Positions 41,451 to 57,091 of a stretch of DNA of 64,000 nucleotides are shown one piece after another; position 1 is the stretch's first letter; each line of letters starts with the position of its first letter. A program made the position numbers and the translations under genes. The stretch is taken from the NCBI GenBank assembly GCA_035236585.1, contig CP141136.1, forward strand, positions 28,612,449 to 28,676,448, in the 5' to 3' direction. The notes under the pieces were generated by a model that worked only from the letters and a program-made list of their open reading frames with translations, had not been told where the DNA came from and did no database searches. Origin of the DNA: Warburgia ugandensis (taxonomy: Eukaryota > Streptophyta > Magnoliopsida > Canellales > Canellaceae).

Positions 41451-44400
41451 TGTAATGACTCCTATTTTTTAATATTAGGATATCACTTTTATAATCAAGA
41501 TCAATAACGTTGGTCTCCATGTGCTAGTTAGTTATAGCTTGTTTATTTTGGACAATTTTGGAGATTACTAAGATATTTAATCACATTAATAGATGGTTGG
41601 ATGTTTTATTTTAATTAAAATATGAAACAAAGGAAATTACGAGAAAAATCAGTGTCATTAGATTCTACACTCAAAATGGAATCCAACGCCTCAAATAACA
41701 CTGAAAATGGAGCTCGTATGACAAAGTTATGAACGTTTAAAGATCAAGGCCAGTTTTGTAATTTGAACTTAAAAACGAGAAAGACTCAAGAACATAAGGG
41801 GTCATTTTGATAATGACGCACTCCTCCATCGTCTTTCCCTGTATCATCTTCCTCAGGCAGGCAGGGCATAGCACCGTCTTCGCAGGGCTATAAAAAGCCC
41901 TCTTCCCTCCTCTCCGATCATCTCCTCTTCTCCATCTTCTGTTACTTAGAGAGTTAGAGCTTTCGGCAAAACCGGAAAAATTCTCTAGACTTCCTTTGCG
42001 ACTTCTGATGTTGGCCCAGGTCTTTCCTTCGGGCCGGTCATTCCCCTTTTCTCTGTTCTTCCCCATTTTCCCTCTAGTCTCTCCAAAAACTGGGGTTTTC
42101 TTCTTCCATGTGTTTTTTGGTGACCTAGGGTTCAGGTAGGCATAGGAGGAACTACACCAGTGAAGGGCACCATCTCAAGTACGATTCTCCTCCCCAACCG
42201 ACTCCTTTCTCTCCCCTCTCCCTTTTTCCCTAGATCCCGACTGGATCTGGTCAGTTTTTCGGCCGAAAACCATCGGCTTTTGTGAAAGGGACCATACGGG
42301 TGAAAACCCATCCAAGGCAATGCCTCCCAAGGTTGCACGGGGGTCCCAAGGGTGCATGGGCGTGACGCGCACCCGTGCTGAGCTCCCTGAGGCAACAGTC
42401 ACGTGTGTGCCACGTGCAAATGGATGCCTGACTCAACCGAGATGCACGAGTGTCCCAGGAATCAAGACGTGCGTGCAACCATGCCTAAGACGCATCCGCG
42501 CGACGTTGTCTAGGACATGCCCCTAGCACTCCATTCGGATGTGCGCACACGTTCGAAAGCGATCTTGATTCGATTGGGACGTGCACGCGCCCTGGGAACC
42601 ATGACGCGCGAGCTCGGTATGGAGGAATATGGTTCGTCCGTAGGTTAACAATACTAAAACTATGATTATGGAGGCTATATAACTCCGATGGATGATCCGA
42701 AAGAACCGTTGCATCCGTATTAACGACACAGACCTAATGAGACTATAAAACTTAGGATCATAGGACTATTTAGTATAATTATAGCTTAAACACTATAGAA
42801 ATCTCATAGATCTACAGGATCAAAGATGATCAAACTTCGTAGATTGATTTGTTGGGTCTATTAGGAGACCAATGTGCCTCAATCCAGTCTAAGTTACACA
42901 CATTCGAATAATACTTGAATCCTTGTTATTAATTGATATTCAGGGTTTCTCAAAGGTAACTCAGGGTCAAGTAATAAAGGACGGGACTCAAGGAACATCG
43001 AGGTAGGTAGTCTGATACTACTAAGTTTTTAAATGCATCTTAAACTCTAACTTGCCTTTATTACTGTTTTTAGCATGCCTTTGAGATATGATGCTCGTAT
43101 GCGAGTATGCAGACTTGTCTTCATAATTTAGGTCCTTGAAGCACTTGAATCTATCACCATATTTAGCATACTTTTTGATGCGATGTTCTTAAACCAGCAT
43201 GCGGAATTGTCTTCATGATTTATGGCTTTGAATGCGATATTATCATGAATTGATTTTATGCATTACTTGCATGATTGAAAAGATATGCATAAATTTCATG
43301 ATTTCGATGAGTGAGATTGAGGATTACCATGTCATATAAATCATCTCATAATACCATCACATGATGCATACCTTGAGGGTTACCAAAAGATGTTGGAGTG
43401 CCCAAAAGAAGCTAGTTAGGCAGTTGTGAGGGCTAGGCAGTGTGAGGGACCCAAAGAGGACATTAATGGGCACTATATTGAGAGGTTGTTTATGTACGGG
43501 GTTACCAATGGGTGGATGGTATCGTTGCCAAAAAGGCTTGTCCCTTCCCTAACTACTATGGTAAACAGGGACGACCATTGGAGGTGTTCATGGCACCCTT
43601 TTCAGGGACGCCATAGTCGCCTTGAAGGCTATGGTGGGTTAGTCTCTAGATACCGAAGACGCACGATTCCATCTGTGTGCTGATCGCGAGCATAGTGACC
43701 CTATGATTTCAGTGTGATCGATATGCATATAGCATTGAGATGGTCATGTACGAGTACTCGTGACGAGTCGGCTTGATGTGATGGCCGAGAGACTATGTGC
43801 ATGATATTCCTAATGCTACTAGCATCTGCTTTGAATGGTGACTATTTTAAGAAATTCATGATTATTATATTTTACTCATTGGTTTGATGGGTTTGTCGAG
43901 GTATTAGTACTTGGTTCTATGAATTACTACTTCATAATTTTAGCCATATTGCTATCATTGAACATTGCATGAGCCAACGTTTATGCATATTTACACAAAA
44001 AGGAATCACTAAGGTTTTATATGGACAGCTCCTGGAAATTATGCATATTGCATGATATGTTTTCAAAATAGTAGTATCAGATCACCTACTTAGTATGATT
44101 AATACTCACTTAAATACATTATTTTTATAGATTTAGTCCAAAAAGGATTAGAAGAAACTCCATGACATGTTAGTGTCACGATCAAGTAAATGAAGAAGAG
44201 ACAAGTATGAATGTAAATAAACTCTCTACCTCTTTGGACATGTATTTGTACTTACTACAGTTGGGCTATGAGCTATGACTGGATAGACTTGGGAAGACAA
44301 TTATGATTTCAGTCATTTTCAAAACTACTTTGTTTGTTGTGAAAGCAAATGACACTTGGGGTTTTTAAAATGAGTTTAAAACAAAAGATTTTTCCACTAC

Positions 44401-44501
44401 ATTGCATTGTTTTTCTAAAAATGTTTTCAAATAGGGATGCATCCCGCCTTAGGAATTAGATATTGCATTTAAAAATGCATGAGAAAACCCGGGTTGTCAC
44501 A
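41451..44501. mobile_element. Solo LTR (3,051 bp) inside the copia 5' LTR, GGAGT duplication
   Basis: It begins TGTAATGACTCC and ends GGGTTGTCACA (TG...CA) and is flanked by GGAGT at 41446-41450 and 44502-44506. No protein-coding remnant, primer site or purine tract is seen inside, so a solo LTR left by recombination is the simplest reading. Size and termini would suit the long LTRs of Del/Tekay-type gypsy elements (inference). A TATA box at 41889 puts the promoter about 440 bp in, in + orientation. ORFs inside are short and overlapping on both strands and are not genes. Confidence 0.82.
41889..41896 (+). promoter_or_regulatory. TATA box of the solo LTR
   Basis: TATAAAAA lies within GGGCTATAAAAAGCCC, followed about 30 bp on by pyrimidine-rich CTCCTCTCCGATCATCTCC, where transcription could start. 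Confidence 0.55.
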
Positions 44502-44713
44502 GGAGTTTAATTTGATAAGGAGTCAAATTTGATAAGAATTATCAGATAGAGTTTGAGTTATACTAAAACTTTCTCTGTACTCCTATAAATACAAAGCAAA
44601 ACTAGTGTTAAGATCATCCCATGTAATTGCCTCCTTATAGTGAAAATTCATATTCTCCCCTCTTCTCATGGACGTAAGCAAACTTGGCCAAACCGCATAA
44701 ATCTCCAATGTTC

Positions 44714-44752
44714 TGTGTGTGTGTGTGCGCGCGTGCGCGCATGTGTGTGTGT
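44714..44752. repeat. Alternating GT/GC tract in copia 5' LTR
   Basis: About 39 nt of alternating pyrimidine-purine, TG repeats with GCGCGC cores. The 3' LTR has pure (TG)15 at the same place (50461-50491). Confidence 0.9.
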
Positions 44753-44786
44753 TGTGCTATTCAATATTAATTAAATGCTTAACAAG

Positions 44787-44798
44787 TGGTATTAGAGT
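44787..44798 (+). other. Copia primer binding site (tRNA-Met type)
   Basis: TGGTATTAGAGT follows the LTR end AACA by two bases; the consensus is TGGTATCAGAGC. Two mismatches indicate age. Confidence 0.82.
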
Positions 44799-44829
44799 CG
44801 GTTAATACAGGAGTGCCATAGTAGAACTA

Positions 44830-45200
44830 GGTCCACGTCCAAACTTAGGCCAGGTTCAGCTCAAATTTCATATAAACCTAGGCCAGGGGCGGCCCAAGTC
44901 CACATCTAGACCCTGGCGGAGAATGGCCCAGATCCATTTTAGATCTAGGCCAAGGAGCAGCCCAAGTCCATGATAGACCCATGTTGAGAAAGCGGCCCAT
45001 ATCCACTTCAAATCCAGGTCAGGAGCAGCCCAAGTCCACATCTCAAATCCAAGCTAAGAGAGACAGTTTAGAACGAAGAAACCTAGGTCGGAGAAGTCTA
45101 AATCCAAGAAACCCAGATCGAAGAACATCCCAAATCACCCTATCAAAGAATGCATGATCAGAGAACCTCCCAGATCACCCAATAAGAGAACACTCCAAAT
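44830..45200 (+). repeat. Degenerate tandem repeats in the copia leader
   Basis: The block AGGCCA.GG.GCAGCCCAAGT or similar, with CCACATCTAGACC, recurs every ~60 bp (near 44880, 44945 and 45010). A second set built on TTAGGGTTTCAG and GTGAAAACTGA(C/A) recurs at ~45275, 45360 and 45520. It is the non-coding leader upstream of gag. Confidence 0.6.
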
Positions 45201-46156
45201 AGGAAATCACCTAGGTCGGAAAGCTTATTTTTTCGGTAAGATTCTCGTTTTGAAAAAATAAAAGAAACAGAGGGATGGTTAGGGTTTCAGGCGGCTAGTG
45301 AAAACTGACTGAAACCCTTGTCTTCTTTTCTATATTTAGCACATCTAAGAAGGGAGAGTTAGAGTTTTGGCCTACCGGTGAAAACTGAACAATCCGAAAG
45401 ATCCAAAAACACAAAACACACAAAAAAAAGAAAAGGAAAGGAAAGAGGGGTGCGAAAATAGGTGACAACTACACGACAATAGGCCGGCAACCCCCTTCTA
45501 GGAAGAAGAAGAAAAGAAGTTAGGGTTTCAGCCCATTAGTGAAAAATTGATCGAAACCCCATTCTAGCAGACCCAAAAACACAGAACAAAAGAAAAAAAA
45601 TGAAAGAAGAAGAAGGGGAAAAGGGAGAGAAACTTATTTGCTCACCTACAATTGACCGGCAGAGCAACTTGTGAGCAACAAGTCTTGCATGTTTTGCTAG
45701 AAATAGTAGCAACTAGGGAAAACATCACCAGATATCGCCGCAACCAAGGAAAACATTGTCAGAGTTCGCTACACCCAAAGAAAGAGGGAAGAGAAAGTGA
45801 AAATCAAGTTAGGGTTTTTTTATTTTCCCCTTTTATATTAAGTATCTAAAAACATATATCTCAATTTGATATTGACACCCCTAACGTTAGAAATAAACTA
45901 GCCTCCAATTGATAAGTACACCCCCTTTACATCCTAAATTAGTACATTACAAAATTACAAGGGGTACCCCTTTATGTATCAAATTAGCACCTCCCCAATT
46001 TTGATAAAGACACCCCCATACATAAGAAAATTTAGGGTAACACTCAAATTTGTAAAAAAATATCCTTCCTAAGGTTTTTGACAGTTTCAGACTCTTTTGT
46101 ACACTTCATTTTTCACAATTCTGCTCAGAAAAGGTAAAACAAAGTTTAAATTCATG

Positions 46157-49100
46157 GAGGAGACAAGTTTAGGAAATATCATGACTAGAGCCATGATAAA
46201 ATTAAACACCATGAATTATACTCTGTGGAGACCTAGAATGGAGGATCTCTTATATTGCAAAGATCTCCATGACCCACTAAATGATCAGGGAAAAGACCTG
46301 AGGGAGTTTCAGAAAAAGATTAGATAAAATTGAATAAGAAAACCATAGGTCAAATCAGACAATGGATTGATCACATCATATTTCACCACATGGCTCAAGA
46401 AGAAAACACCTATATTCTCTAGAAAAAGTTAGAAAATATGTATCAGGCAAAAACTGCTTGAAACAAGCCGTGCTAATAAAAAGGCTTGTAAACCTCAAAC
46501 TAAGAAGCAGAATGATTGTAGCTGAACATACTAATGAATTTCAAAATCTGGTAAATCAGCTAGGATAAGTGGCATTACAACTAGGGGATGAATGGAAAAC
46601 ATATTACCGTTAAGTTTACTATGTGAAAGTTAGGAGACACTGGTAGTTTCACTCAACAACTCAACTCCAGAACGAAAACTGACCATGGCTATGGTCAAAG
46701 ATGCCCTATTCAACAACGAAGCTAGAAGAAAAGAAGCTAGTACAAATCAGACACATGCTCTGGTAACAGAAAATAAGCATTTTGAGAGGGATAAGTACAA
46801 GGGGAGGAGTAAGAGAAGACAAAGGGGGAGATTGTGGACTCGCAATAGATCAAAAAGTCAACCCAGAGGATAGTTTAAGTACTTTCACTGTATTCCAAGT
46901 CATATGAAAAAAGACTGTCAAAAACGCAAGAGAGAGATGGCACAAAGCAAGCCAAAGGAAGACAATGGTGAGACACTAGTCACCATTGGTCAGGACATAG
47001 CAGTGCTCATTACTAAGAATGAATCATGTCTACACGTGGTCAAGAGTGAAGCAAAGTGGGTGATAGATATAGCAGATTCCTACCATGCCACTCCTCACAA
47101 AGATTTCTTTACCACCTACAAAGAAGGAGACTTTGTCATTGTAAAGATGGGGAATGGCAGCTCCTAAAGAATAATTGGGATTGGTGATGTGCAAATAAAA
47201 GACAAATATTGGCTGCACAGTAATGCTAAAGGAGGTGCAACACATATAGGAACTCAAGCTGAACCTGATCTTAGTCCTAGCTCTTGATGGACAATGTTAC
47301 ACCAACTACTTCAGCAACAGTACCTAAAAATTGATGAAAGGTACGATGATCATAGTGAAAGGATATAAATGCAGCATAATATAAAAGACCCACATGAGAA
47401 TATCTAGAGGTAGCCTTAATGAGTGGAGGATGAAGGATCACTAAACCTTTAGCACAAAAGACTTGATCGCATGAGAGAGAAAGGTCTGTTCACACTTGCA
47501 AAGAAGCAATTTGTCAAAATAGCCAAAGTTACAGCTCTTAATCCATGTAATTGCTATTTATTTGGCAAGCAACATAGAGTTACTTTCTCTTCTTCTAGTA
47601 ATAAAATAAAAGAACCTTTGAGTTTGGTGTACTTGGATGTATGTGTTTCCCAGAGAAGTAAAGTCACTGGGCAGGAATAAATATTTTGTAACCTTTATAA
47701 ACAATGCACCTAGGAGGGCGCGTGTATACTTTGTAAAGAATAAAGAGCAGGTATTCAAATGCTTCAATATATTTCATGCTATGGTAGAGTGGCCAATTGG
47801 AAGGAAACTGAAGTGTCACAGAATAGATAATGAAAGAGAATATACCTCAAAAGAATTAAGGACATATTGCATAGTGTACATCATTTGAAATGAGAAGATA
47901 GTTCTACGTACCCCACAGCACAATGGAGTAACTAAAAGAATGAATCAAACCATTGTGTAGAGAGTAAGATTCATGCTTAGTATGGATAAGCTACTTAAGC
48001 CATTCTAAGGTGAGGCTGTAAAGACCACTTGCTACTTGATCAACAGATCATCATAAGCGCCACTAGACTTTGAAGTTCTAGAACAAAAGTGGACTGGTAA
48101 GAAGGTGACTTATTCATACCTGAGGGTATTCGGGTGTAGGGCTTTTACACATGTATCTAGAGAGATGAGACAGAAACTGGACCTAAAGTATACCCCTTGT
48201 ATGTTCATCAAATATGGAGCTGAAGAACTCATATACAAATTGTGGGACTGTGAAGTGGGAAGGATCATTCAAAGCAAAGATGTAGTGTTTCAAGAGAATC
48301 AGTTCTATGAAGAATCAGTAAAGGTTAAAGATCTTAGTACTCCACATCTAGTACCAGATTTAGCAACCATATAGGTTGACTTAGAAGCTGCGTCAGAAAC
48401 TGAAGCAAAGGGAGAGGAATTTGAGTAGGGGAGCATCAGTCCTCTATACCAGAAGATGCTAGAACATCACATTTTGAATTAACTCCTCAGCCATGAGCTA
48501 AAGCTTAGCTAAAAAAGTCAACAAGATGACGTATTCTGATTCCATTACAAAATTATCCAGAATTAGAATATATCATGCTCATTGATGAGGGGAAGCTAGA
48601 GAACTTTTAGCAAACCCTGACGCATGCAGATAAAGTCAAATAAGTAGAAGCTATGCAAGAGGAAATTTGCTCACTAAAGAAAAACCAGACATATGAGCTT
48701 GTGTCACTTCCCAAGAGAAAAAGAGCACTGAAGAACAAATGCATCTTCAAAGTGAAAAGAGGTAGCAATGGAGAACCATTCAAGTACAAAGCGCAATTGG
48801 TCATCAAAGGCTTCGAGCAAATGAAAGGAATGGACTTTGATGAGATCTTCTCGCTAATAGTGAAGATGACATCAATTAAGATCACACTTGGACTAGTGGC
48901 AAGACAAAATCTGGAGCTTGATTAGATGGATGTAAAAACAGCCTTTCTACATGGAGATTTTGAAGAAGAGATATACATGGAACAATTAGAGGGTTTCGAA
49001 GCTGAAGGGAAGAAGCATTTAGTGTTCAAGTTAAAGAAAAGCCTTTATGGCCTTAAGCAAGCGTCAAGGTAGTGGTACAAGAAGTTTGACTTATTCATGA

Positions 49101-50008
49101 TGAGTTAAGGTTTCAAAAGAACCATTGCAAATCAGTGGGTGTATGTGCAGAGATTACCCCAGCGTAAATTCGTCATTCTCCTACTTTAGATGATACGTTG
49201 ATAGTTGGATTAGATACAACTATAATTATAAGGTTGAAGAGGAAGTTATCTAAGTCTTTTGACATGAAAGACTTAGGAGTAGCTCAGTAGATCTTAAGGA
49301 TGAAGATCACATGTGACAGGAAAGCAAAAAAGTTGTGTCTATCACAGCAAAAGTACGTTGAACGAGTGATTAAGATGTTCAACATGGAGAGTGCTAAGCT
49401 AGTTAGCAGTCCACTTGGTAATCATTTCAAACTAAGAAAAAGACCATGTCCCTTAACATGACAAGAGACAGACAAAATGGCAATGATTCCTTACTCATCA
49501 ACAATTGGGTGTTTGATGTATGTGATGGTATGCACAAGGCCGGATATTGCTCATGCAATAGGTGTCGTGAGCAGGTTTCTATCAAATCCAGGCAAAGATC
49601 ATTGGAAAGCTATGAAGTGGATGCTATGGTATATAAAAGGTATACCTAAGCTGAGCTTGTACTTTGGAAGTACATAAACATCCTTGGAAGGATACACAGA
49701 TGCTGATATGGCTGGAGATCTTGATGGAAGAAAGTCAACATTAGGGTTTCTTTTCACTTTTGCAAGGGGAGCTGTATCTTAACAGTCCAAGTTGCAGAAA
49801 TGTGTAGCTCTATCGACAATAGAAGTTGACTATATTGCCATACCTAAAGCAAGCAAGGAAATATTATGGATAAGGTGGTTTCTTCAAGAGCTTGGTATCA
49901 TACAAGAAGAATATAAGATACATTGTGACAGTCAGAGTGCTCTGGACTTGAGCAAGAACTCAATGTATCATGCAAGCACAAAGAACATTGATATACGATA
50001 CCACTAGA
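46157..50008 (+). pseudogene. Copia (Tnt1/Tork-like) gag-pol, broken
   Basis: Gag begins near 46157 (METSLG-type start, then LNTMNYTLWRPRMEDLLY). A degenerate zinc knuckle near 46880 has lost its first Cys (YFHCIPSHMKKDC). Protease reads WVIDIADSYHATPHKDFF near 47060, where the usual DSG is lost. Integrase has VYLDV near 47625, a DNEREYTSKEL box near 47830 and PQHNGVTKRMNQT near 47917. RT has [35 protein letters not shown] near 48930, SLYGLKQAS and a degenerate catalytic TLDDTLIV near 49185. RNase H runs to KNIDIRYH at 50008, with CDSQSALDL near 49926. The DMKDLG and LSQQKYVERV motifs match Tnt1. Many stops. Confidence 0.88.
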
Positions 50009-50179
50009 TACGGGAGGTGACATAAGAATAGATATTAAAACTGAAAAAGATACACACTAATGAAAACTTGTAGAAATGCTGACAAAGGTGCTCACATATG
50101 AGAAATTAGTGCTATGTAGAAATATAGCGGCCATGAAATCAGACTAGTGAAGTATGACATGGGGATGGAGGGGGAGAAT

Positions 50180-50458
50180 TGATGATGTCCATCCCCATGC
50201 AGATAAACTTGCCAACAAAAGAAGATGATTAGATAAGGATAAACCCATTTAGAGGAGACTAATCTGATAAGGATTATCAGATAGAGTTTGAGATAGAGTT
50301 GAGTTATACTAAAACTTTCTCTGTATTCCTATAAATAGGAGCCAAAACCAGTGTCGAGATAATCCCATGTAATTGCCTCCTTATAGTGAAAATTCATATT
50401 CTCCTGTCTTCTTGTGGACGTAGGCCAAACTTGGTTGAACCACGTATATCTATTGTGT

Positions 50459-50494
<36 letters not shown>

Positions 50495-50525
50495 GTGCTG
50501 CTCAATCTTAATTAAACACTTAATA
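50180..50525 (+). repeat. Copia 3' LTR
   Basis: It follows the purine tract ending GGGGGAGAAT. It contains CCTATAAATAGG (TATA) near 50330 and a (TG)15 tract at 50461-50491, and ends CACTTAATA before the GCTTT duplication. Confidence 0.9.
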
Positions 50526-50570
50526 GCTTTGACATTGACTGGGTTGGCTAAATAGATGATATGATGCTCT

Positions 50571-53715
<3,145 letters not shown>

Positions 53716-53996
53716 CAGGGAAGGTGGTGCAGGAAACAAAGAATAGAGATGAGAGAGAGAACAGTGAAGAGAGGGCAAAAAGGAGGGTGGTGCGGTTGAG
53801 GAAGAGAGAGAGAGGAGAGAATGGTGAGAAAGTTGGGTACGGTTGGGAAAGAGAGGAAGATGAGAAAAGAGAAAGAGAGGAGAAAAGAGAGGAAGATGTG
53901 TGTGTGATTTAGGAGAAGGAGGGGGAGATAAGAGAGACGTTTGCGAGAGTAGAGAATGGGAAGTATGGGAGAAAAAGAAGTTGGGTATGTGAGAAT

Positions 53997-54196
53997 GAGG
54001 AAGGGAAAAAGAAAAAGGAAAGAAGGAAAAAGAAAGAAAAAGGAAAAGGAAAGAAAGAAAAGAGAAAAAGAAAGGGAAAAAGGAAGAGGAAAAGGAAAAG
54101 GAAAAGGAAAAAGAAAGAAAAGAGAAAAGAAAGGAAAAAGAAAGAAAAGAAAAGGAAGGAAAGAAGGAAAAAGAAAAAGAAAAGGAAAGAAAGAAG
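53997..54196 (+). repeat. 200-nt uninterrupted purine tract
   Basis: Irregular mixture of GGAAA and GAAAG without a single pyrimidine on the + strand, inside a longer purine-rich zone (about 53715-54215). ORFs here (Lys/Glu/Arg or Phe/Leu/Ser only) are artefacts of composition. Confidence 0.95.
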
Positions 54197-54215
54197 TGGG
54201 GGAAAGGGTTTCCTT

Positions 54216-55264
54216 TTTCTCCATGATTCTAAATTTAGCTCCATTGTCTTCTAGGAAACTATCATATCCATCTTCATGAGTGATCTGGTCCATCCATTGC
54301 CCTTTAAGATGATCTGCACCGTTATCTTTTAATCACAGCCGTCCATACATCCTTTGGTTGATCTGCAAAAGAATAGACTAAATTAGACTCATCTGAATCG
54401 TACATTAGTCATCTAATGAGCTCTAATGATCATCTGACCGTTGATTTTTACAAATTAAGGTTTGAATGGTCAATTGAATTTATATTCAAAATCAAGCTAA
54501 GTTTTGTAAAATTGAACGGTTAGATGATCTAATTGAACACTAAATTAGGGGAATTTTGACCAAAATTAAACACTTAACACTTCTTCCTCACTTTGAAAGA
54601 GATGATAAAATAGTACAATGTTGACCATAGATTTAAAAAGTCTAGACCATCTTACATCCAAAGGAGTATTCCCAAATAACAATTCTTAATATAAGGGGTG
54701 ATGCTAACAAACAACCCCCTTTTCTCCAAAAGAAACAGCTAAAACGGGTTCCACCTTGGAGTCTATTATAATTAGGCTAGCAAACAAACTATGGACCATT
54801 TCTTACTATTTTTCTCTTTCAAAACCATTTAATTTCTAAGTTAAAGAGAATCTAAAAGGGGTAGCTCACCTAGCCCTTCCTTTTTCCCCTAAAATCAAGG
54901 ACCACTTGATTCTCTTTTGCTCTCTACTTATCCCTATTTGGCTTAAGTTCAAGACAAAAAGAGATTGGGGCCCACTTAGACACCTCTCCCATTGGCTAGC
55001 CCCTTGTTTCTTATTTGAAATGGAAGCATCCTACAAAAAGGGGTGCCACTTTGTTTCTTCATTCCTAAAATTAAGGAAAATAAGAGGTTGCAGCCATGAT
55101 AATACCTCTCTATCCTTCTTAAATCCAAAGAATTCATCTATTCTACTTTTTAGCGAAAAAAGGATGATACTCCTTTAAGCGTCCTAATCATATTCATCTC
55201 CCCCTAAAACTAAGGGCAACACAAAGGTGGGACCACTTTAGAAAAGTTAGAGTCATCGTTTCCT

Positions 55265-55267
<3 letters not shown>
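54216..55267. other. Non-coding stretch
   Basis: AT-rich with several ATCTGATC/GATCATCT-like motifs (54280-54440). No gene recognised. Confidence 0.45.

Positions 55268-55333
<66 letters not shown>
55268..55333. repeat. (CT)33 microsatellite
   Basis: 66 nt of uninterrupted CT. Confidence 0.97.
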
Positions 55334-55335
<2 letters not shown>

Positions 55336-55794
55336 TCTTTACTATTCTCCTAAAAATGAAGGCAGCATAGAGAGTACTAGAGTCCACCTCCCTAGGATCT
55401 CTCTCTATTTCCTAAGACATAATTAGCAAACATAGAAAGGGCACCCGCTCACGTGCAAATAATGAGCTGAATATCCATATTGCTCCTCCACTTCTCCTTT
55501 AACCAATATAAAGGAAGGAAAGTGGCGAAACTTAGCTAACCATCTAATTTCTACCATTATAAGAAACTCCCTTGAAACATAAATATATATAGTGTGGAGA
55601 ATATAGAGCATTGATAATAGAATATTATGAGAAAAGGAAGATCCCTGTGAGTCAAGCAGAAGAAGAATGGAAAAGTAGTATGTTACATCAAAGTCTTTCA
55701 AAAGTAGCACTCTCCTTTCTTTCCTTCTTCCATCTCTGTCCTCATTATATCTATTGCTCTCTTTAAAAAGCTACTCTCTTAATATTTTCAGGTA

Positions 55795-56047
55795 GCTATC
55801 TCTTTCTTGCTTTCTTTGGGGATCTATTTCTCTCTTGCTCTCTTTAGAAGCTATCTTTCTTTCTTGCTTCCTTTGGAGAGTTATGTCCCTTGCTCTCTTC
55901 ATGGAGTTCTCTCTCCCTTGCTCTCTTTGGGGAGATAAGTCTCTCTTGCTTTCTTTGAGAAGTTATGTTTCTCTTCCTTTCCTTGGGGAATTGTCTCTCC
56001 TGCTCTCTTTCGAAAGTTGTGTTTCATTTTACTCTCTTCTGGAAGTG
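55795..56047. repeat. Degenerate ~28-bp minisatellite, about nine units
   Basis: Units follow the pattern (C/T)TAT.T(T/C)TCTCTTGCTCTCTTT GG.GAG with variation, e.g. starts near 55795, 55823, 55850, 55880 and 55906. The open frame through it (55835-56071) simply reads the repeat. Confidence 0.75.
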
Positions 56048-57091
56048 ATTCTCTTAAGGGAGTTGTGTTGAGAGATTCATGAGGATTTTCAATGATCCTT
56101 TTTTGGAAAGAAAAAAGAAAAGAAGAACTTCAAAGAGGGCGTTCCCCATTGTCACAAACCATTTATACGTGTGGGCCTTGCCTCTCATGAAAACTAAAAA
56201 AGAAAAGGAAAAGAATTAAAGAATGAGATGCCCCATGATGTACTTCACCTCTCAAAGGAAAACAAAATGATAGATAGAACTAAAATAGAGGTGTGCTATC
56301 TATGGTGGTTAATCACCTTCTATGTAGTCCTCTTCTCTCTCTCAAAGAAAATAAAGAGGAAAGAACTCTAAAGAGAGGTGCTCATCATGATGCCTAATAA
56401 CCTAAGTTAATGGGTCCCATCTCCTTACCAAACATAATATGTAAAATGACACTCAAAATATCAAAGTTAACCTAACTTGGGCTCTCATCGTTGGGCGCAC
56501 TTCTAAAATGAAAGGCGACTCCTCAACAGTTAAGACTCTTCTTAACAATCAGGTACAATAAAATGAGATTAAGTGGGTTAGGACTGAGACTTTCCTTTAA
56601 AAGAAAATAAAACACAACAAGAGGGGGTGTCCCATCTTGTGTCTAAAGTGAGCCACCCCCTTTAAACTAAAACGGGGTCCCATGTTGGTTAATTGGGCAT
56701 ATTTGTGGGCCCTCAATTTTGCACAAGTCATAATGCAACATGCATATCTTCAAATGGGTTCCTCTACTCATGGTTAACTTGGTGGACCTGACATTCAAAC
56801 AAAATACAACATAAGAGCCTTACCACAGAGTTAAACTATGGGCCCTATGCTCAAACTAAATTAAGCACATCAAGTTCAAAGTTGACTAAGGCAATTGAGT
56901 CCATGGGTCTATCCCAATGGCCAACCTTAAGTATTCAAGAAATTCAAACCATTTGATTAGTTATGTTTTGCTTGCCTTACAACTTGCCCTAGAGACCAAA
57001 TTAGATAAATGGTTTGCATCCTATTCAAACTAAATTAGATAAATGGTTTGCATCCTATTCAAACTATGTAAAAGATGTACTTGATGTAGGC
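56048..57091. other. Non-coding stretch with a perfect 34-bp duplication
   Basis: No gene. At 56998-57031 and 57032-57065 the same 34-bp sequence (AAATTAGATAAATGGTTTGC and on) is repeated exactly in tandem. Confidence 0.6.

Larger units (their letters stand above)
41371..44784 (+). repeat. Copia 5' LTR, split by a solo LTR
   Basis: The parts are 41371-41450 and 44507-44784 (about 358 bp in total), both aligning with the 3' LTR at 50180-50525. Shared parts include GATTATCAGATAGAGTTTGAG, cut here to its core GATAGAGTTTGAG, and TATAAAT-type TATA (CCTATAAATAC) near 44582. Confidence 0.88.
41371..50525 (+). mobile_element. Tnt1/Tork-like Ty1/copia element, complete ends, with GCTTT duplication
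   Basis: LTRs of ~350 bp start TGATGATGTCCAT (41371 and 50180) and end at 44784 and 50525. GCTTT flanks the element (41366-41370 and 50526-50530). A primer binding site follows the 5' LTR and a purine tract GGAGGGGGAGAAT precedes the 3' LTR. The coding region is a pseudogene. Its 5' LTR is split by a 3,051-bp solo LTR (41451-44501). Without that insert the element is about 6.1 kb including its extra duplication, a normal size for the group. Confidence 0.9.

Noticed and set aside
42175..42526. Several GC-rich ORFs on both strands
   Set aside because: They lie inside the solo LTR, overlap each other, and match no domain.
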